From positions 496,001-560,000 of the forward strand of contig NZ_CP119572.1 in NCBI RefSeq assembly GCF_029278605.1: a stretch of DNA of 64,000 nucleotides. Reading direction: 5' to 3'. This document shows, in pieces, positions 54,501 to 64,000 of this stretch (the stretch's first letter is position 1; each line of letters begins with the position of its first letter). Made by a program: the position numbers and the translations under genes. A model generated the notes under the pieces. It was not told the origin of the DNA. It saw only the letters and a list, made by a program, of their open reading frames with translations, and made no database searches. This DNA is from Cupriavidus sp. WKF15 (GTDB lineage: Bacteria > Pseudomonadota > Gammaproteobacteria > Burkholderiales > Burkholderiaceae).

Positions 54501-55079
54501 TCAGGAAGCAGTCGTGCGCGGCGCGCCGTCGCCGTCGGCCAGCCAGCGCGCGAATGCGCGCAGGTCGTCGTGAACGCGTGTGCCCGGAGGCAGGCCGCCC
54601 TTGTCCAGGGTCTTCCGGCCCTTTCCGGTCAGGACCAGGTGCGGCGTGCAGCCGACTGCCACGCCGGCCTCGAGGTCGCGCAGCGAGTCGCCGACAATGG
54701 GCACGCCCTTGAGTTCGATACCGAAGCGTTCGCCGATCTGGTCGAGCAGTCCGGGCTTGGGTTTGCGGCAGTCGCAGGCGTCGGCCGCGGTATGCGGGCA
54801 AAAGAACACGGCGTCGACGCGCCCGCCGAGATTGGCCAGTGCCTTGTACATCTTCTCGTGCATGGCATTGAGCGCGCTCATCTCGAACAGGCCGCGGCCG
54901 ATGCCGGACTGGTTGCTGGCGACCACCACGCGGTAGCCCGCCTGGTTCATCGCGGCGATGGCTTCGAGGCTGCCCTCGATCGGCACCCATTCGTCGGCCG
55001 ATTTCACGAACTGGTCGCTGTCGAGGTTGATCACCCCGTCACGATCGAGGATGACGAACTTGGGCGGCATCTGCGGCAT
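54501..55079 (-). CDS. gmhB: D-glycero-beta-D-manno-heptose 1,7-bisphosphate 7-phosphatase
   Basis: A 192-residue HAD phosphatase of ADP-heptose synthesis for LPS core. The start MPQMPPKFVILDRDGVINLD (ATG 55079) carries the catalytic D-x-D, followed by VVASNQSGIGRG, the zinc loop FFCPHTAADACDCRKPKPG and IVGDSLRDLEAGVAVG. The open frame extends upstream into glyS only in shadow. It lies between glyS and plsC. Confidence 0.94.
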   Translation of the reverse strand: MPQMPPKFVILDRDGVINLDSDQFVKSADEWVPIEGSLEAIAAMNQAGYRVVVASNQSGIGRGLFEMSALNAMHEKMYKALANLGGRVDAVFFCPHTAADACDCRKPKPGLLDQIGERFGIELKGVPIVGDSLRDLEAGVAVGCTPHLVLTGKGRKTLDKGGLPPGTRVHDDLRAFARWLADGDGAPRTTAS

Positions 55080-55104
55080 ATCTGGTTCCCGGTGTGGCTG
55101 TCGG

Positions 55105-57237
55105 TCACGCCGCCAGCTTGGAGATATCGGCCACGCGGTTGGCCAGCGCGTGCAGCGAGGCCAGCAGCGCCAGGCGATTGGCGCGCAGCTGTGCATCCTC
55201 GGCCATCACCATCACGCTGTCGAAGAAGCCGTCCACGGCCTCGCGCAGCTGGGCCAGGTCGCGCAGCGCGCTGGTGAAGTCGCCGCGCGCGAAGGCGGCT
55301 TCCACGACCGGGCGCACGCGCTCGATGGCGCCATGCAGCGCGCGTTCGGCATCTTCCTGGAACAGGGCCGGGTTGACCGCGGCAATGTCCTGGGCGGCTT
55401 CGGCGTTCTTCTTCAGGATGTTGGTGATGCGCTTGTTGGCGGCGGCCAGTGCCTCGGCCTCGGGCAGCGCGGCGAAGGTGCGCACGGCTTCCATGCGGCC
55501 GATCACGTCGTGCAGCTGCTGCGGACGCAGGCTGACCACGGCTTCGACTTCGTTCGTGGTGTAGCCCTTGTCCTTCAGGTAGCCGCGCACACGGTCATAG
55601 AGGAAGTCGGCGATGGCCTCGGGGGCCGGCTTGACGGCGGGTACGCCGGCAAAGGCCTGCAGGGTCAGCGCGAGCAGCGCGTCGACCGACAGGGCCAGCG
55701 GCTTCTCGATCAGCATGCGCAGGATGCCCAGCGCGTGGCGGCGCAGTGCGAACGGGTCCTTCTCGCCGGTCGGCTGCAGGCCGATGCCCCAGATGCCGAC
55801 CAGCGTTTCCAGCTTGTCGGCCAGCGCCACGGCGGTGCTGACGGCGCCTTCGGGCAGCGCATCGCCGGCAAAGCGCGGACGGTAGTGTTCGGAGCAGGCC
55901 AGCGCGACGTCCTCAGCCTCGTCGTCGTGGCGGGCGTAGTACGTGCCCATGGTGCCCTGCAGCTCGGGGAACTCGCCGACCATGTCGGTCAGCAGGTCGG
56001 CCTTGGCCAGTTCGGCGCCGCGCATGGCGGCGGCCTTGTCGACCGCGACGCCGGCGGCATTCAGCGCGTCGGCGATATGCCCGGCGATCTGCTGCAGGCG
56101 CTGCACGCGGTCAAGCTGGGTGCCGATCTTGTTGTGGTAGACCACGCTCGCGAGCTGCGGCACGCGCGAGGCCAGTGTCTTCTTGCGGTCCTGGTCGAAG
56201 AAGAACTTGGCGTCGGCCAGGCGCGGGCGCACGACGCGCTCGTTGCCCGTGATGATCGACTGCGGCGTGTCGGTGGCGAGGTTGGAAACGATCAGGAAGC
56301 GGTTGCGCAGGTGGCCTTCGGCGTCGGTCAGCGCGAAGTACTTCTGGTTGGTCTGCATCGTCAGGATCAGGCATTCCTGCGGCACGGCCAGGAAGGCTTC
56401 CTCGAAATGGCAGGCGTAGACCACCGGCCATTCCACCAGCGAAGTCACTTCGTCCAGCAGCGCGTCCGGCATCACGACCTGGTCGGCGCCGGCGGCCTTG
56501 AGCAACTGCTCGCGGATCGACTCGCGGCGCTGCGCATAGTTGGCGATCACCTTGCCCTGCTGCAGGAGCGCGTCCGCATACTGCGTCGCGTGCGGGACCT
56601 CGATCACGCCCTGAGACAGGAAGCGATGGCCTTGCGTCAGGTTGCCGGCCTGCAGGCCCAGCAAGGAGACCGGCACGATTTCGCTGCCGAACAGCGCCAC
56701 CAGGCGGTGCGCGGGGCGCACGAAATGCACCGTGTTGCCGTCCGGGCGCTGATAGCTCATCACCTTCGGGATCGGCAGCTTGCCGATGGTGTCGTCCAGC
56801 GCGGCCTGCAGGCCGCCGGCCAGCTCCGCGCCCTTGGCGGTGTAGCGATAGAAGAAGGCCTCGGCCTTGCCGTCGGAGGCGCGCTCCAGCGTCTGCCAGT
56901 CGATCTCGGGCACGCCGACGGACTTGGCCAGCGCGGCGAGCTTCTTGGCCAGCGGCGCGGTGGGTTCGCCGTTGGCGCCCAGCGCCACGGACAGCGGCAG
57001 GACCTTCTCGCGCTGCTCGCGGTCCGGTGCGCTGCGGCGCACGCCGGAAACCAGCGCGGCCAGGCGGCGCGGCGAAGCGTAGGGCGTGACGACGGCATCG
57101 GCTTCAAGCAGATCGCGCTCGCGCAGGCCGGCGAACAGGCCCTGCGCGAAGGCGTCGCCCAGGCGCGACAAGGCCTTGGGTGGCAGCTCTTCGGTGAACA
57201 GTTCGATCAGCAGCGAGTCGGTCATGGGTTGCGACAT
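55105..57237 (-). CDS. glyS: Glycyl-tRNA synthetase beta subunit
   Basis: A 710-residue subunit of the alpha2beta2 bacterial enzyme. It starts [20 protein letters not shown] and has [15 protein letters not shown] [20 protein letters not shown] and the HD-domain region [20 protein letters not shown]. The C-terminal anticodon-binding part ends ADISKLAA. It binds tRNA-Gly, while GlyQ carries the catalytic site. It is separated from glyQ by a small gene of unknown function. The second Met (57225) is an alternative start. Confidence 0.96.
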   Translation of the reverse strand: MSQPMTDSLLIELFTEELPPKALSRLGDAFAQGLFAGLRERDLLEADAVVTPYASPRRLAALVSGVRRSAPDREQREKVLPLSVALGANGEPTAPLAKKLAALAKSVGVPEIDWQTLERASDGKAEAFFYRYTAKGAELAGGLQAALDDTIGKLPIPKVMSYQRPDGNTVHFVRPAHRLVALFGSEIVPVSLLGLQAGNLTQGHRFLSQGVIEVPHATQYADALLQQGKVIANYAQRRESIREQLLKAAGADQVVMPDALLDEVTSLVEWPVVYACHFEEAFLAVPQECLILTMQTNQKYFALTDAEGHLRNRFLIVSNLATDTPQSIITGNERVVRPRLADAKFFFDQDRKKTLASRVPQLASVVYHNKIGTQLDRVQRLQQIAGHIADALNAAGVAVDKAAAMRGAELAKADLLTDMVGEFPELQGTMGTYYARHDDEAEDVALACSEHYRPRFAGDALPEGAVSTAVALADKLETLVGIWGIGLQPTGEKDPFALRRHALGILRMLIEKPLALSVDALLALTLQAFAGVPAVKPAPEAIADFLYDRVRGYLKDKGYTTNEVEAVVSLRPQQLHDVIGRMEAVRTFAALPEAEALAAANKRITNILKKNAEAAQDIAAVNPALFQEDAERALHGAIERVRPVVEAAFARGDFTSALRDLAQLREAVDGFFDSVMVMAEDAQLRANRLALLASLHALANRVADISKLAA

Positions 57238-57272
57238 GAATCGTTTCCAACAGGTTGTGGCACGCCCTGCAA

Positions 57273-57905
57273 TCAGCAGCGCGGCGCAAGATTAGGTTCT
57301 ACACCGGAGAGCAGCCAGAGGCCGTTCTGTTGCCGGAATTGCAGCGTGGTGGACGCGCATTGCGCCACGGCGACGGCACTCGCCGCACCGTTGCCGGCAG
57401 GGCGGCTGCCCGCGGCCGGAAAGCGTGCTTCGATACGGCGCAGGCGCTTGTCGTAGCGGATCTCGTCGATGTTCCCGCCCACCCAGAAATCGATCTTCGA
57501 CGGCAACTGTGCGGCCGAATAGTAGGTACGCACGACGCGGCGCGCCTTGCCGTTGCGGGTTTCCGTCTCGACCCAGGTCAGCGGGTAGCGGATCGCGCTT
57601 TCGTAGGCCCGCAGCGGCACGCGGTGCCAGCCGAGATCGCGCGAGCCGGACAGGTCGCACGCAAACGACCGCACCAGCTGCGTCCACTGGTCGAGCGCAT
57701 TCAGCGACGGGCGCCAGTGACGCGCCATGGCCAGCTGCAGCCCCTGCGGATCGCCTTCGCACACATTGGACAGCTCGGCAGGCAGCAGCAGCGCCTGCGG
57801 GCCCGGCGCAGGCTGGGCCGTGGCGCGCGCGGCGGCGGCGCCCGTCGCTGCCAGCACGGCCATTGCCAGGGCGCAGCACAGCGCGCTGCGCGCGAGCATC
57901 GTCAT
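57273..57905 (-). CDS. Secreted protein of unknown function between glyQ and glyS
   Basis: A 210-residue protein with a signal peptide ([22 protein letters not shown], in parts; cleavage near residue 27). The mature part has three Cys besides the C-terminal one, [28 protein letters not shown] helices, and a beta-rich part with [20 protein letters not shown]. The start is the ATG at 57905, overlapping the glyQ stop by 4 bases (ATGA), so it is translated from the glyQ message. I do not recognise a characterised family. Export to the periplasm, from within a tRNA synthetase operon, is unexpected. Confidence 0.8.
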   Translation of the reverse strand: MTMLARSALCCALAMAVLAATGAAAARATAQPAPGPQALLLPAELSNVCEGDPQGLQLAMARHWRPSLNALDQWTQLVRSFACDLSGSRDLGWHRVPLRAYESAIRYPLTWVETETRNGKARRVVRTYYSAAQLPSKIDFWVGGNIDEIRYDKRLRRIEARFPAAGSRPAGNGAASAVAVAQCASTTLQFRQQNGLWLLSGVEPNLAPRC

Positions 57906-58858
57906 GCCTTGGCCCCGCCGCACATCGGGAAGCCCAGTGCTTCGCGCGAATCGTAGTAGGCCTGTGCCACCTGGCGCGAGAGGTTGCGGATGCGGCCGAT
58001 ATACGCGGCACGCTCGGTCACGGAAATCGCGCCGCGTGCGTCCAGCAGGTTGAACGTGTGGGCGGCCTTGAGCACCTGTTCATAGGCGGGCAGGGCCAGG
58101 CGCGGGCCGGTTCCGGCTTGCGCTGCGGCGCCGCTGTCGTCCGGCTTGCCCGTATCGCCCATCAGGCGCTTCGCTTCGCCTTCATGCTCGGCGAAATGGC
58201 GGAACAGGATTTCGGTGTTGCTGTGCTCAAAGTTGTACGTGGACTGCTCGACCTCGTTCTGGTGGTAGACATCGCCATAGGTCAGGCGGCGCATTTCGCC
58301 GTTCTCTTCCCACTCGGTCCACACCAGGTCGTAGACGTTCTCGACCTTCTGCAGGTACATGGCCAGGCGTTCGATGCCATAGGTGATTTCGCCCGTGATG
58401 GGCTTGCAGTCGATGCCGCCGACTTGCTGGAAGTAGGTGAACTGCGTCACCTCCATGCCGTTGAGCCAGACTTCCCAGCCCAGGCCCCATGCGCCCAGGG
58501 TGGGGTTCTCCCAGTCGTCTTCGACGAAGCGGATGTCGTTCTGCTTCAGGTCCAGGCCCAGCGCTTCGAGCGAGCCGAGGTACAGCTCGAGGATGTTTTC
58601 CGGCGCGGGCTTGAGCACCACCTGGTACTGGTAGTAGTGCTGCAGGCGGTTCGGGTTCTCGCCGTAGCGGCCGTCCTTGGGCCGGCGCGACGGCTGTACG
58701 TAGGCCGCGCGCCAGGGCTCCGGTCCGATCGCGCGCAGGAAGGTGTGCACGTGCGAAGTCCCCGCGCCGACCTCCAGATCGATGGGTTGCAGGAGTGCGC
58801 AGCCCTGCCGGTCCCAGTAGGCCTGCAGGGTCAGAATCATTTGTTGGAAGGTCAGCAT
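57902..58858 (-). CDS. glyQ: Glycyl-tRNA synthetase alpha subunit
   Basis: A 318-residue class II catalytic subunit. The ATG at 58858 gives [20 protein letters not shown], the invariant start. Motifs include [40 protein letters not shown] and [20 protein letters not shown]. The upstream in-frame extension to 59140 has no family similarity. It charges tRNA-Gly together with GlyS. Confidence 0.97.
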   Translation of the reverse strand: MLTFQQMILTLQAYWDRQGCALLQPIDLEVGAGTSHVHTFLRAIGPEPWRAAYVQPSRRPKDGRYGENPNRLQHYYQYQVVLKPAPENILELYLGSLEALGLDLKQNDIRFVEDDWENPTLGAWGLGWEVWLNGMEVTQFTYFQQVGGIDCKPITGEITYGIERLAMYLQKVENVYDLVWTEWEENGEMRRLTYGDVYHQNEVEQSTYNFEHSNTEILFRHFAEHEGEAKRLMGDTGKPDDSGAAAQAGTGPRLALPAYEQVLKAAHTFNLLDARGAISVTERAAYIGRIRNLSRQVAQAYYDSREALGFPMCGGAKA

Positions 58859-59219
58859 AGGGAGACTAGATCGGGAGTCCCGCCGCGATGCCGCGCCATC
58901 TCTGGCGCGGGCTGCAGGCAAAGTGCAGCGGGCGACGCATACGGTTGGTGCCAAACCCTGAATTCTATCGGTTTTTTGAACCCCGGCCTGCGTTTGCGGG
59001 CTGCGGCGGCATGTCGGTCTTTCGCAACGCATGGGGAAAACACCGACGGGGGTTTCAGGCAGCCTTGCCCTTGCCGATAACGTTTTTGTATACAGTATGA
59101 GTAAGCAACCGGCAGTCAGAGTCAGAGTTGCGAAGGACACCGGACACCGACGCCGCGCCAGCGCGCGTGATGTGCCGGATGGGAGTTCCGCTTCCTGCTA
59201 CCAAATGGGGACATGGGTC
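58859..59219. other. Spacer upstream of glyQ
   Basis: Within the 585-base glyQ-lnt gap. On the minus strand a TAGAAT box at 58962-58967 may be the glyQ -10, without a clear -35. On the plus strand TTGCCC (59065-59070) and TATACA (59089-59094) with 18-base spacing form a fair promoter pointing at the small ORF at 59220. No other gene is seen. Confidence 0.4.
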
Positions 59220-59312
59220 ATGACACTACTTTCTCGCAAACCTTATCTGCTCGCCATCGCGGTCATGATCGCCGCGGCAGCCCTTTCGGCTGTGACGAGC
59301 CTGCTCGGCTGA
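59220..59312 (+). CDS. Possible 30-residue single-helix membrane protein
   Basis: A short frame encoding 30 residues: a basic start MTLLSRKPY followed by a hydrophobic helix LLAIAVMIAAAALSAVTSLL. GGGG lies about 8 bases before the ATG, and a promoter candidate is found at 59065-59094. It lies alone on the plus strand between glyQ (divergent) and lnt (convergent). Small one-helix proteins of this kind often tune membrane complexes, but no family is recognised, and chance cannot be excluded. An in-frame ATG at 59205 would add five residues. Confidence 0.35.
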   Translation: MTLLSRKPYLLAIAVMIAAAALSAVTSLLG

Positions 59313-59443
59313 TTCACCAGGCAGCGGCAAGACGAAACGGCATTGCCAGGCAACACCGCGACAATGCCGGGGCCCGACGCGCACCGCACTACCCGTGACG
59401 GACGCGCCGCGGCAGACCTGCAGCCTGTGATCTGACTGGCGCT

Positions 59444-61018
59444 TCAGCGTGCGCGCCGCGCGCGCCAGGCAGCCACCGCCAACACGGCTGCAATCCACGC
59501 CAGCACCGGCACATTTCCCCAGCGAATATAGGGCGTCAGGCCCTCCATGCCTTGCACCGAGGCCGTCAGTGCATCGACGGTGAAGGTCGGCAAGCGCGCC
59601 TGCACCTTGCCGTCCGGCGTCACCACGGCCGTCATGCCGGTATTGGTCGCGCGCAGCATCGGGCGGCGCATTTCCAGCGCGCGCATGCGTGAGATCTGCA
59701 GATGCTGGTCCAGCGCGATCGTGTCGCCGAACCAGGCCAGGTTGGTCAGGTTCACCATCATGTTCGCGGGCGCGGACTGGTGTCGCAGCGACTGGGCGAT
59801 TTCCTCGCCGAACAGATCCTCGTAGCAGATATTGGGCGCCACGTGCACGCCGCGCACGGGCATCGGCGGCTGGTCCAGCCCGCCGCGGCGGAAGTCGCCG
59901 AGCGGCATCTTCATCATGTCGACGAACCAGTGGAATCCAAGCGGAATGAATTCGCCGAACGGCACCAGATGGTGCTTGTTGTAGCGGTAGAGCCCGCGTG
60001 ACTGCGGGCCAATGCCGAACACGCTGTTGGTGAAGTCGACCGGCGAATCGGCGCCGGCGGCGCCGAACAGCACGGTGGTGCCGGACTTCTCCATGAAGTC
60101 GCGCATGGCCATGGCGACCTCGACCGGCAAGTCCTGCAGGATGACCGGAAACGCGGTTTCCGGCGTCACGATCAGGTCGGCTGGCGTGGCTGTGATCATG
60201 TCCCGATAGAGTTCGATCGAGCGCTGCACGCCGGCCTGCTCGAACTTGATGTCCTGCGGCACGTTGCCTTGCAGCAGCCTGACCGTGATCGGGCTGCCTG
60301 CCGGCGTGGTCCATGCCAGCGGCGCCAGGGCCGCGCCCGAGACCGGCAGGGCCGCGCCGAGCACGGCGGCAGCCAGTCCGCGGCTGGCGGCGCGCCGCGC
60401 GGATGCGCGCACGGCCAGCACCAGCAGTGCGGCCACGGTGGCCGCCAGCGCGCCAATGCCGTACACGCCGAGCAACGGCGCAAAGCCGGCCAGCGGGCCA
60501 TCGGTATGCGCATAGCCGCCCGACAGCCAAGGGAATCCGGTAAAGACCACGCCGCGCAGCCACTCCGACAGTCCCCACGCCGCGCCGAAGGCCAGCGGAC
60601 TCCAGATCGACAGCCGCGGCAGGCGCGTGGCCAGGCGGTGCCATGCCGCGGCGGCCAGCGCCGGATAGAGCGACAGGAAGGCGCTGAACAGCACCACGGC
60701 CAGCGCGGCCATCCAGGCCGGCATCTCGCCGTAGACATGCATGCTGATGTAGAGCCACCAGATGCCGGACAGGAACCAGCCCAGGCCGAAGGCATAGCCG
60801 GTAGCGGCTGCCACGCGAGCGCGCGGCGCATCGGCGATCATCGCGGCCAGGCCGGCCAGCGACAGGATCTGCAGCCACCACCAGTCATGCGGGGCGAAGG
60901 CCTGGGTGTGGGCGATGCCGAGCATGCCCGCCAATAGCAGGCGCGCAAGGATTGCCGTGGAGACGCGCTCGCGCGCCGTGCCGGGCGTGCCGGCCAGCAC
61001 AGGGGCCTGGCGCTTCAT
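59444..61018 (-). CDS. lnt: Apolipoprotein N-acyltransferase
   Basis: A 524-residue inner-membrane enzyme adding the third acyl chain to lipoproteins. It has an N-terminal set of about six helices and a final one near 500. The periplasmic nitrilase domain (about 230-480) holds the triad: Glu in LIVTPETAFPVI, Lys in the region before HHLVPFGEFIPLG, and Cys in VAPNICYEDLFGEEI. Its ATG overlaps the corC stop by 4 bases. It should act on the several lipoproteins found in this window. Confidence 0.95.
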   Translation of the reverse strand: MKRQAPVLAGTPGTARERVSTAILARLLLAGMLGIAHTQAFAPHDWWWLQILSLAGLAAMIADAPRARVAAATGYAFGLGWFLSGIWWLYISMHVYGEMPAWMAALAVVLFSAFLSLYPALAAAAWHRLATRLPRLSIWSPLAFGAAWGLSEWLRGVVFTGFPWLSGGYAHTDGPLAGFAPLLGVYGIGALAATVAALLVLAVRASARRAASRGLAAAVLGAALPVSGAALAPLAWTTPAGSPITVRLLQGNVPQDIKFEQAGVQRSIELYRDMITATPADLIVTPETAFPVILQDLPVEVAMAMRDFMEKSGTTVLFGAAGADSPVDFTNSVFGIGPQSRGLYRYNKHHLVPFGEFIPLGFHWFVDMMKMPLGDFRRGGLDQPPMPVRGVHVAPNICYEDLFGEEIAQSLRHQSAPANMMVNLTNLAWFGDTIALDQHLQISRMRALEMRRPMLRATNTGMTAVVTPDGKVQARLPTFTVDALTASVQGMEGLTPYIRWGNVPVLAWIAAVLAVAAWRARRAR

Positions 61019-61896
61019 GCGTCGGCCAGGTGGTTCGCGGGCGACTCGCGGTGCACGAGCAGCAGGTGGACCTGGCGCGCGTCGGCGCGCAGCACTTCGA
61101 AGCGGACCGGCGGCAGGGTGATGATCTCGCCGCGGTGCGGCACATGGCCGAGATGGTTCGACAGCAGCCCGCCCACGGTATCGACGTCATGGTCGGAGAA
61201 TGCCGTGCCGAATACCTCGTTGAACTGCGAGATCTCGGTCAGGCCATGCACGCGCCAGCCACCGTCGGGCAGCGGCAGGATGTTGTCCTGGTCTTCGTCG
61301 AGATCGAACTCGTCCTCGATGTCGCCGACGATCTGTTCCAGCACGTCCTCGATCGTGACCAGGCCCGCCACGCCGCCGTATTCATCGACGACGATGGCAA
61401 TGTGGTTGCGGTTGTTGCGGAACTCGCGCAGCAGGATGTTCAGGCGCTTGGATTCCGGAATGAACACCGCCGGGCGCAGCGTTTCGCGCAGGTCGAACTG
61501 CTCGTCGGTGTAGTAGCGCAGCAGGTCCTTGGCCAGCAGGATGCCGATGATGTTGTCGCGGCTGCCTTCGTACACCGGAAAGCGCGAGTGCGCCGTATGC
61601 TGCATGAAGGGGATGAAGGTCTGCGGCACGTCCGCGATATTGACCATATCCATCTGCGAACGCTGCACCATGATGTCGCGCGCGGTCAGCTCGGAGACCT
61701 GGAACACGCCCTCGATCATGGAGAGCGAATCGGCGTCGATCAGGTTGCGCTCGTGCGCATCCTGGAGCACGGCAAGCAACTCCGCGCGGGATTCGGGCTC
61801 AGGGGAAATCAGGTCTGTCAGGCGTTCGAGAAGCGATCGGGGACGATCGGACTGCTTGAATTGGGCAGGCTTCGAACTGGGATAGGGGTCGTTCAT
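61015..61896 (-). CDS. corC: CorC/HlyC family CBS-domain protein
   Basis: A 293-residue cytoplasmic protein (YbeX). After an N-terminal region with SLLERLTDLISPEPESRAEL come two CBS domains (about 70-190) including ARDIMVQRSQMDMVNI and EYGGVAGLVTIEDVLEQIVG. A C-terminal CorC/HlyC domain (about 205-290) includes WRVHGLTEISQFNEVFGT. It is linked with magnesium/cobalt efflux and, in E. coli, with ribosome metabolism alongside YbeY. It forms the phoH-ybeY-corC-lnt group. Confidence 0.95.
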   Translation of the reverse strand: MNDPYPSSKPAQFKQSDRPRSLLERLTDLISPEPESRAELLAVLQDAHERNLIDADSLSMIEGVFQVSELTARDIMVQRSQMDMVNIADVPQTFIPFMQHTAHSRFPVYEGSRDNIIGILLAKDLLRYYTDEQFDLRETLRPAVFIPESKRLNILLREFRNNRNHIAIVVDEYGGVAGLVTIEDVLEQIVGDIEDEFDLDEDQDNILPLPDGGWRVHGLTEISQFNEVFGTAFSDHDVDTVGGLLSNHLGHVPHRGEIITLPPVRFEVLRADARQVHLLLVHRESPANHLADA

Positions 61897-61959
61897 TTCG
61901 CGGCAAGCGCGTGGTGGAGATCGTCTGAAGGATACACTAAAAGCCCGGCAACTCTCGTG

Positions 61960-61988
61960 ACACAGCCAGCCAATGCGGCTGGCTGTGT
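61960..61988. other. Strong hairpin between ybeY and corC
   Basis: Perfect 12-base arms ACACAGCCAGCC and GGCTGGCTGTGT with a 5-base loop AATGC lie in the 129-base gap. There is no T-run on either strand, so it is more likely an mRNA processing or stability element than a terminator. Confidence 0.6.
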
Positions 61989-62025
61989 GCGGGTAGGCTC
62001 ACTTCAGGGGCGAAGCGGCCGGCTT

Positions 62026-62787
62026 TCAGTGCGCGACCGGCTTGCGGTCGTTGCGGTAAGGATCGTCATAGCCCAGGGCCTGGAGCGTTTCGGTCTCGAT
62101 CGCTTCCATTTCCTCGGCTTCGGCATCGTCATCGTGCTCGTAGCCTTGCGCGTGCAGTACGCCATGCACGATCAGGTGCGCGTAGTGCGCTTCGAGCGGC
62201 TTGCGCTGCTCGCGCGCTTCGGCTTCCACCACGGGGCAGCACAGCACGATGTCGCCGGTCACCGGGTCGTCCTCATTCTCGGCGTACGCAAAGGTCAGCA
62301 CATTGGTGGCGTAGTCCTTGCCGCGGTAGGTGCGGTTGAGCGTGCGGCCCTCGTCTTCGCCGACGAAGCGAACGGTGAGCGCGGCGTCGGCGTACAGCGC
62401 CGATGTCACCCAGGTCTCGATCTGCCTGCGTGCAGGCAGGCCGGCGCGCTTGCCGACGCCGTCGCCTTGCTGCACCTCCAGGTCCAGCGCGGGCGGCGTG
62501 GCGGGGGTGCCCGTCGTGGTGACGACCGGCGTGGCGGTCACGGCGACCGACAGCGCATCGCTATTGTCCGGGCGTACCAGCAGGCCGGCCTGCTGGCGGG
62601 TGTCGGTATGCTCGGCCAGCAGGGCCACCACGCCGTCGGCGGCCTGCGACAGGTCGAGGGTCAGGCTGCGGCCGTCGGGCAGTTGCACGCGCACGGCATG
62701 GGCTGCGCTCTTGCGCGCACGGCCCTCGTCATCGAACAGGGTCAGGCTGACGCCGGAAGAATTGGCATTGGCTTTCTTGGATTTCAC
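62026..62787 (-). CDS. ybeY: Endoribonuclease YbeY with N-terminal extension
   Basis: A 253-residue protein; YbeY is usually about 150-180. The canonical domain (about residues 99-245) has [51 protein letters not shown] and the zinc motif H208-x3-H212-x5-H218 ([11 protein letters not shown]). About 95 extra N-terminal residues include a beta-rich part ([20 protein letters not shown]) and a Thr/Pro-rich linker ([12 protein letters not shown]). The start is GTG at 62787, directly abutting the phoH stop. It acts in 16S rRNA 3'-end maturation and ribosome quality control. Confidence 0.92.
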   Translation of the reverse strand: MKSKKANANSSGVSLTLFDDEGRARKSAAHAVRVQLPDGRSLTLDLSQAADGVVALLAEHTDTRQQAGLLVRPDNSDALSVAVTATPVVTTTGTPATPPALDLEVQQGDGVGKRAGLPARRQIETWVTSALYADAALTVRFVGEDEGRTLNRTYRGKDYATNVLTFAYAENEDDPVTGDIVLCCPVVEAEAREQRKPLEAHYAHLIVHGVLHAQGYEHDDDAEAEEMEAIETETLQALGYDDPYRNDRKPVAH

Positions 62788-63813
62788 TTACGCGTCCTTG
62801 TGCTGGGCGTGATATTCGTCATAGGCGTCGACGATGCGGGCCACCAGCGGGTGGCGCACGACGTCGATGCTGGAAAAGCGCGTGAACGCAACGCCGCGCA
62901 CCTCGCGCAGCACGTGCTGGGCCTCGACCAGGCCGCTCTTCTGCCCGCGCGGCAGGTCGATCTGCGTGGTGTCGCCGGTGATCACCGCCTTGGAACCGAA
63001 GCCGATGCGCGTGAGGAACATCTTCATCTGCTCGGGCGTGGTGTTCTGCGCCTCGTCCAGGATGATGAAGGCATGGTTGAGCGTGCGTCCGCGCATGTAA
63101 GCGAGCGGCGCGATCTCGATCATCTGGCGCTCGAACATCTTCTGCGTGCGGTCGAAGCCGAGCAGGTCGTACAGCGCGTCATACAGCGGACGCAGGTACG
63201 GGTCGACCTTCTGCGCGAGGTCGCCGGGCAGGAAGCCCAGGCGCTCGCCCGCTTCCACGGCCGGACGCGTCAGCACGATGCGCTTGACCGTGTCGCGCTC
63301 GAGCGCATCGACCGCGCACGCCACCGCGAGATAGGTCTTGCCCGTGCCCGCCGGGCCCACGCCCAGGGTCAGGTCGTGCGACAGGATGTGGCGCAGGTAC
63401 TCGCGCTGCGTGACGGTACGGCCCTGCAGGCCCGGGCGCCGCGTGTGCAGCACCGGGGAATCGTCCTCGAACCCGGGGGGAGCATTCTCGTCGTCGGCTT
63501 GCGGCAGGTAGCCGCCGTGCGCGGAGATCTGGCGCGTTTCCACCAGGCCGAGCTGCACGTCGTCGATCGACAGCGCGGTGCGCGCCTCGTTGTAGAAGCG
63601 CTCCAGCGCGGCTGCGGCATCCTGCGCGTTGGTCCCGCGCACCGTCATGCGGTGGCCGCGGCGCTGGATGTTCACATCGAGTGCCTGTTCGATCTGGCGC
63701 AGGTTCTCGTCGAGCGGGCCGCACAGGTTCTGCAGCCGGGTGTTGTCGTCGCGCGGGGCGACGAATTCTGCGGTAGGAATCTTCATTCTGGCGCGAGAGG
63801 TGCCTTCGCTCAT
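62788..63813 (-). CDS. phoH: PhoH-like ATPase (YbeZ)
   Basis: A 341-residue P-loop ATPase, partner of YbeY. An N-terminal KH-like region (about 25-75) precedes Walker A GPAGTGKT at residues 153-160. [20 protein letters not shown] (Walker B) and [16 protein letters not shown] (sensor) follow. It is thought to act as an RNA helicase-like factor in rRNA processing. Its ATG overlaps the miaB stop by 4 bases. Confidence 0.95.
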   Translation of the reverse strand: MSEGTSRARMKIPTAEFVAPRDDNTRLQNLCGPLDENLRQIEQALDVNIQRRGHRMTVRGTNAQDAAAALERFYNEARTALSIDDVQLGLVETRQISAHGGYLPQADDENAPPGFEDDSPVLHTRRPGLQGRTVTQREYLRHILSHDLTLGVGPAGTGKTYLAVACAVDALERDTVKRIVLTRPAVEAGERLGFLPGDLAQKVDPYLRPLYDALYDLLGFDRTQKMFERQMIEIAPLAYMRGRTLNHAFIILDEAQNTTPEQMKMFLTRIGFGSKAVITGDTTQIDLPRGQKSGLVEAQHVLREVRGVAFTRFSSIDVVRHPLVARIVDAYDEYHAQHKDA

Positions 63814-64000
63814 TGCCGCACCACGATCTCACCGCGCAGCGAGTGCGGGAACGCCTGCGTGATCGACACCTCGACCATCTGGCCGATCATGCGGTCGCGC
63901 TGCGCCTGGGGCACGCCCGGCAGCGCGAAGTTGACCACGCGGTTGTTCTCGGTGCGGCCGTGCAGTTCGGTCGGGTCCTTGCGTGCCGGGCCTTCGACCA
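63810..64000 (-). CDS. miaB: MiaB tRNA methylthiotransferase, C-terminal end
   Basis: The gene is cut by the right edge; only about the last 62 residues are present. They read [20 protein letters not shown] and [20 protein letters not shown], followed by [19 protein letters not shown]. This is the C-terminal TRAM domain typical of MiaB, which adds the methylthio group to i6A37 in tRNA. The order miaB-phoH-ybeY-corC-lnt is the normal proteobacterial one. Confidence 0.9.
   Translation of the reverse strand, partial: VEGPARKDPTELHGRTENNRVVNFALPGVPQAQRDRMIGQMVEVSITQAFPHSLRGEIVVRQ

Noticed and set aside
54958..57456. 832-residue plus-strand frame opposite glyS
   Set aside because: Same GC-rich antisense artefact; glyS is well supported and this frame has no start context or motifs.

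Overview
The window is chromosomal DNA of a high-GC betaproteobacterium. I place it in Burkholderiaceae, most likely Cupriavidus or a close Ralstonia relative. This rests on codon and GC character, a type-A RNase P RNA, an AtmA-like ABC exporter, and block orders usual in this family (rplM-rpsI, lptD-surA-pdxA-rsmA, dusB-fis-purH, phoH-ybeY-corC-lnt). The naming is inference; no 16S gene is present. Coding density is high and almost every gene is a housekeeping gene. I see no tRNA, CRISPR array, prophage or plasmid gene.

Layout. 1-6 kb: end of a DegV-like gene, an enoyl-CoA hydratase/isomerase, a hot-dog thioesterase, an Atm1-type exporter, an Lrp/AsnC regulator, a cysteine dioxygenase-like enzyme and a divergent LysR regulator. 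6-11 kb: gdhA and the gltIJKL glutamate/aspartate transporter, with an attenuator-like hairpin after the binding-protein gene and a bidirectional terminator at the end. 11-16 kb: a class II amidotransferase, tartrate dehydrogenase and glycerate kinase (overlapping), pyrC and a DUF3025 gene. 16.3-18.8 kb: rnpB, an OsmC-like gene, a 0.7 kb non-coding stretch holding a candidate small RNA, then rplM-rpsI. 18.9-22.8 kb: a bactofilin gene and erpA, separated by a 2.9 kb group II intron sitting in the erpA leader. 23-28 kb: anmK, an M23 peptidase, divergent tyrS, dtd, a PEBP protein and a histidine phosphatase. 29-38 kb: a queuosine-precursor transporter, two exported proteins, ruvB-ruvA-(phosphodiesterase)-ruvC, purH, fis and dusB. 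38-44 kb: ubiH, an unknown gene, pepP, murU, azlD, azlC and amgK. 44-51 kb: lptD-surA-pdxA-rsmA and trpS. 51-64 kb: a DMT transporter, gloA, an M48-type metallopeptidase, plsC, gmhB, glyS, an unknown secreted protein, glyQ, a possible 30-residue membrane protein, lnt, corC, ybeY, phoH and the end of miaB.

How the genes connect. anmK, amgK and murU are three steps of the anhydro-MurNAc recycling route to UDP-MurNAc. lptD, gmhB and lnt serve outer-membrane assembly, with surA as chaperone. gdhA and gltIJKL handle glutamate. ttuC and the glycerate kinase are two steps of tartrate use. Many neighbours overlap by 4 bp (ATGA) or less, so long translationally coupled operons are the rule.

The least explained parts are: (i) a free-standing promoter-to-terminator unit of about 160 nt (around 17408-17568) whose RNA would expose an anti-Shine-Dalgarno loop, below a cluster of palindromes; (ii) the group II intron between the erpA promoter region and its ribosome binding site; (iii) two families of intergenic palindromes, each present twice; (iv) a YbeY with an extra N-terminal region of about 95 residues; (v) azlCD inserted between amgK and murU. 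No clearly new multi-gene system is visible; the small RNA unit is the best candidate for something undescribed.
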